The translations under genes and the position numbers were made by a program. From Lineus longissimus (Eukaryota; Nemertea; Pilidiophora; Heteronemertea; Lineidae), in NCBI RefSeq assembly GCF_910592395.1, contig NC_088310.1:24261491-24325490 (forward strand): 64,000 nucleotides of DNA. The letters run 5' to 3'. Numbering within the stretch: the first letter of the stretch is position 1; each line of letters begins with the position of its first letter. The notes beneath the pieces were generated by a model. The model saw nothing but the letters and a program-made list of their open reading frames with translations, was not told where the DNA came from and did not search any database. Of the stretch, positions 62,001-64,000 are shown piece by piece.

Positions 62001-64000
62001 CTACATCGATACATAATCCTCACCGAACGTTATACATTGATACCTAGTTGAAAATTCTAATGGAAGGAACTGTATTGTCAGTATCTTTCCTATTTTGAAG
62101 CAATGGTATAACCGGGTTGAAGCAATGATATTGGTATAACCGACAGTCAGACCTTGACTCAAATATGTTCCTGCAGTGGAGCGCATTTAGACACATCGTC
62201 GAATTATAATAATTCTCAATGTTTGCAATGAAGAAAAAGATTTCACAAAAAATCATTTTTTACTTAATACAATACAGATGCTCTTGGTATAAACACTGCA
62301 GGCAACACTGGATCAATTAACACTGATGATACATCGCGCTAATGAGGATCCCGTGCGAGCAATTCCTTGCACTTTCTACGTCACCCTGGTCTTCTTAAGT
62401 GCGCTCTCATCACGATCGTCTCAAAGGTTCCTTTGACTCTACCGAATAAAGTCAATATGCCTAAAGAAATCGCGTTCTGTCTCTCGAGCTCGCTGGTCTT
62501 TACCCCTGAGACATAGAGATTCTGAGAAGATACACAGAAAGTTTGTATTTAAACCATGTTTTGATGGTTTCTATGGCACAATTATTTCCCCTGCCCGGAG
62601 AATACAGAATCGTAATCACAAATACACGAAGTATATGGAAGTAACATTTCCGCTAGAGTAAGGCTCTGGCGAGGTAGAAGTCAAAAGATGCCACCTTCGT
62701 AACTTAATTAACGATGGTCTAATGCAGAGAGTAAAATATAGATTTACTATTAAAAAGTATACAAAATGGCTGCATCAAAATTATTTAGTGGTGTTGATAA
62801 GTCGTACAAGTGAATAGTTGTTTAAAATCACTTCACAGTGCGACAAAAGGTATTCATGACAACGCACCAAATGACTTCATGTACATGTAGTAATAAAAAA
62901 TGTATGATTCTAACATCATTATGAGAGTCTAATTTTGTCATAAAAATCATTTTTGAAACACTCGCACTGAGGTCATATCATGGTTTATGCACAAGAATAT
63001 CATAACACGGTTTCTTTTTCTGAAAAAAATATTGACAGCACCTTCAACATGATATGTGGTTATCCACAGGGAGATCAAGTACGCCAACATCTTGTCTTAG
63101 TTTTTTACAAGTTTGAATTCGCCAGTGACTCGATAGGCTTACATTGAAAATACTGATCCGTCAACATCACTAATTCATCCATCTATTTGATGTGACAGAT
63201 CCGGCTGATTCTTTTTTAAATATCTTATGAAAGCTTCAAGATCGACTCATTCTTTTATGCAAGTGATTCGTGAATATTTGATTAGAGTAATACCCACAGA
63301 AAGAAACTTCCGAGGGACTCACGGTAAGAACCTAATCAATGCGACTAGAGCCAGTTTCATCATCTTGGTCAAAGTTTAAAAAAGCCGAGAATCCACCTGC
63401 ATAAATCAAACCTGGACAAAATCGTAGCCTCTGCTATGAGTGAGATGCGAAGTGACGGAAAAACAAGTCCACCGGCAGGCACTTCCAAATATATAAATCA
63501 ACTATTTTAACTGCATTCCCCCCAGCGGTATGCTGCCGCCATTGCAATATGAACTGTGTTGTATCAAAGCGCTTTCCATTCTTTCCCCAACCTGATCAAT
63601 AGACAATAGTCTTATGCAGAGATACACCAGTCTAGCAAATATCTATGAAATGAATATGATCCTGTTCACAAAATAATCTACCACAATGGTTATTCTGCTA
63701 ACACAGATGGTTGTAGCCTCCAGTGTAGGCAACGTTTCAACCTTAATCAAAGTGTGGAGAAACAGATCGAAGGAAATGACTTCATAAGCGCGACCTGTTT
63801 ATGGAATAGTTACCAATAGCCACTACCAGCGTCTTTCGAATGACGTACTTGAAACCACTGGTAGTTGTAATACATGTGCATCCTTCCATTCTCCCTCTAA
63901 TATAGTTTGAATCCATTGATATTCCATGGGGCAGGACTGACAAATCGCCTGAAACAAATCAAATTGCTTTCTTGGGCAGGCTAATCTCTATAGCCTGATC
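56081..64000. other. Gene-poor sequence
   Basis: No gene, RNA or clear mobile element recognised. There are ACATGT palindromes at 58640-58656 and 62880-62890 and a short direct repeat GAAGCAATG...GTATAACCG at about 62098-62142. Confidence 0.4.

Overview
This is eukaryotic, animal DNA. The only host gene I can name is the 3' two thirds of a glutaminyl-peptide cyclotransferase (QPCT) gene on the + strand. It is split by GT-AG introns with bilaterian-type boundaries. The repeats fit a marine invertebrate: a DIRS-type tyrosine-recombinase retrotransposon, several families of short inverted-repeat elements (MITEs), tRNA-derived SINEs, a roughly 70-bp satellite and many short ACATGTACATGT palindromes. 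A lophotrochozoan, cephalochordate or ambulacrarian is plausible, but I cannot choose between them from this window.

Layout. 1-3961: sequence upstream of or intronic to QPCT, with no recognisable exon. It holds a repeat at 2170-3499 made of an 82-bp-arm hairpin, a GTC microsatellite and roughly 300-bp tandem units. 3962-15558: five QPCT exons that join in frame and keep every zinc-site and active-site residue I can place. The N-terminal exon(s), including the expected signal peptide, are not seen. The 9.1-kb third visible intron carries a TTAA-flanked MITE, a minus-strand tRNA-SINE and an apparently intact 6.56-kb DIRS element (8064-14620) in the same orientation as the gene. 15640-15770: a possible terminal exon of an unidentified convergent gene. 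16423-17110: two MITE-type elements. 17530-23330: a diverged satellite of roughly 70-bp monomers with a local 139-bp dimeric higher-order array, an inverted block and a Harbinger-like MITE inside it.

23.3-64 kb: a gene desert for what I can recognise. Its contents are a 177-bp tandem duplication, a 130-bp palindromic element, a pogo-like MITE, two head-to-head copies of one SINE, an inverted second copy of the roughly 300-bp tandem-unit family (34095-35800), a fresh 4 x 106-bp array and scattered minor repeats. Promoter-like and first-exon-like sequence clusters at 29.85-32.09 kb. It includes TATA plus initiator with an 11-codon ATG exon ending in GTAAGT, and a CpG-rich block with a consensus CRE. 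This suggests, without proving it, the 5' end of a + strand gene whose later exons lie beyond the window.

How the parts act. QPCT would make a secretory-pathway enzyme that cyclises N-terminal glutamine to pyroglutamate. The DIRS element carries its own capsid-like protein, reverse transcriptase/RNase H/methyltransferase-like polyprotein and tyrosine recombinase. Its inverted repeats and internal complementary region fit the circular-intermediate model of this family.
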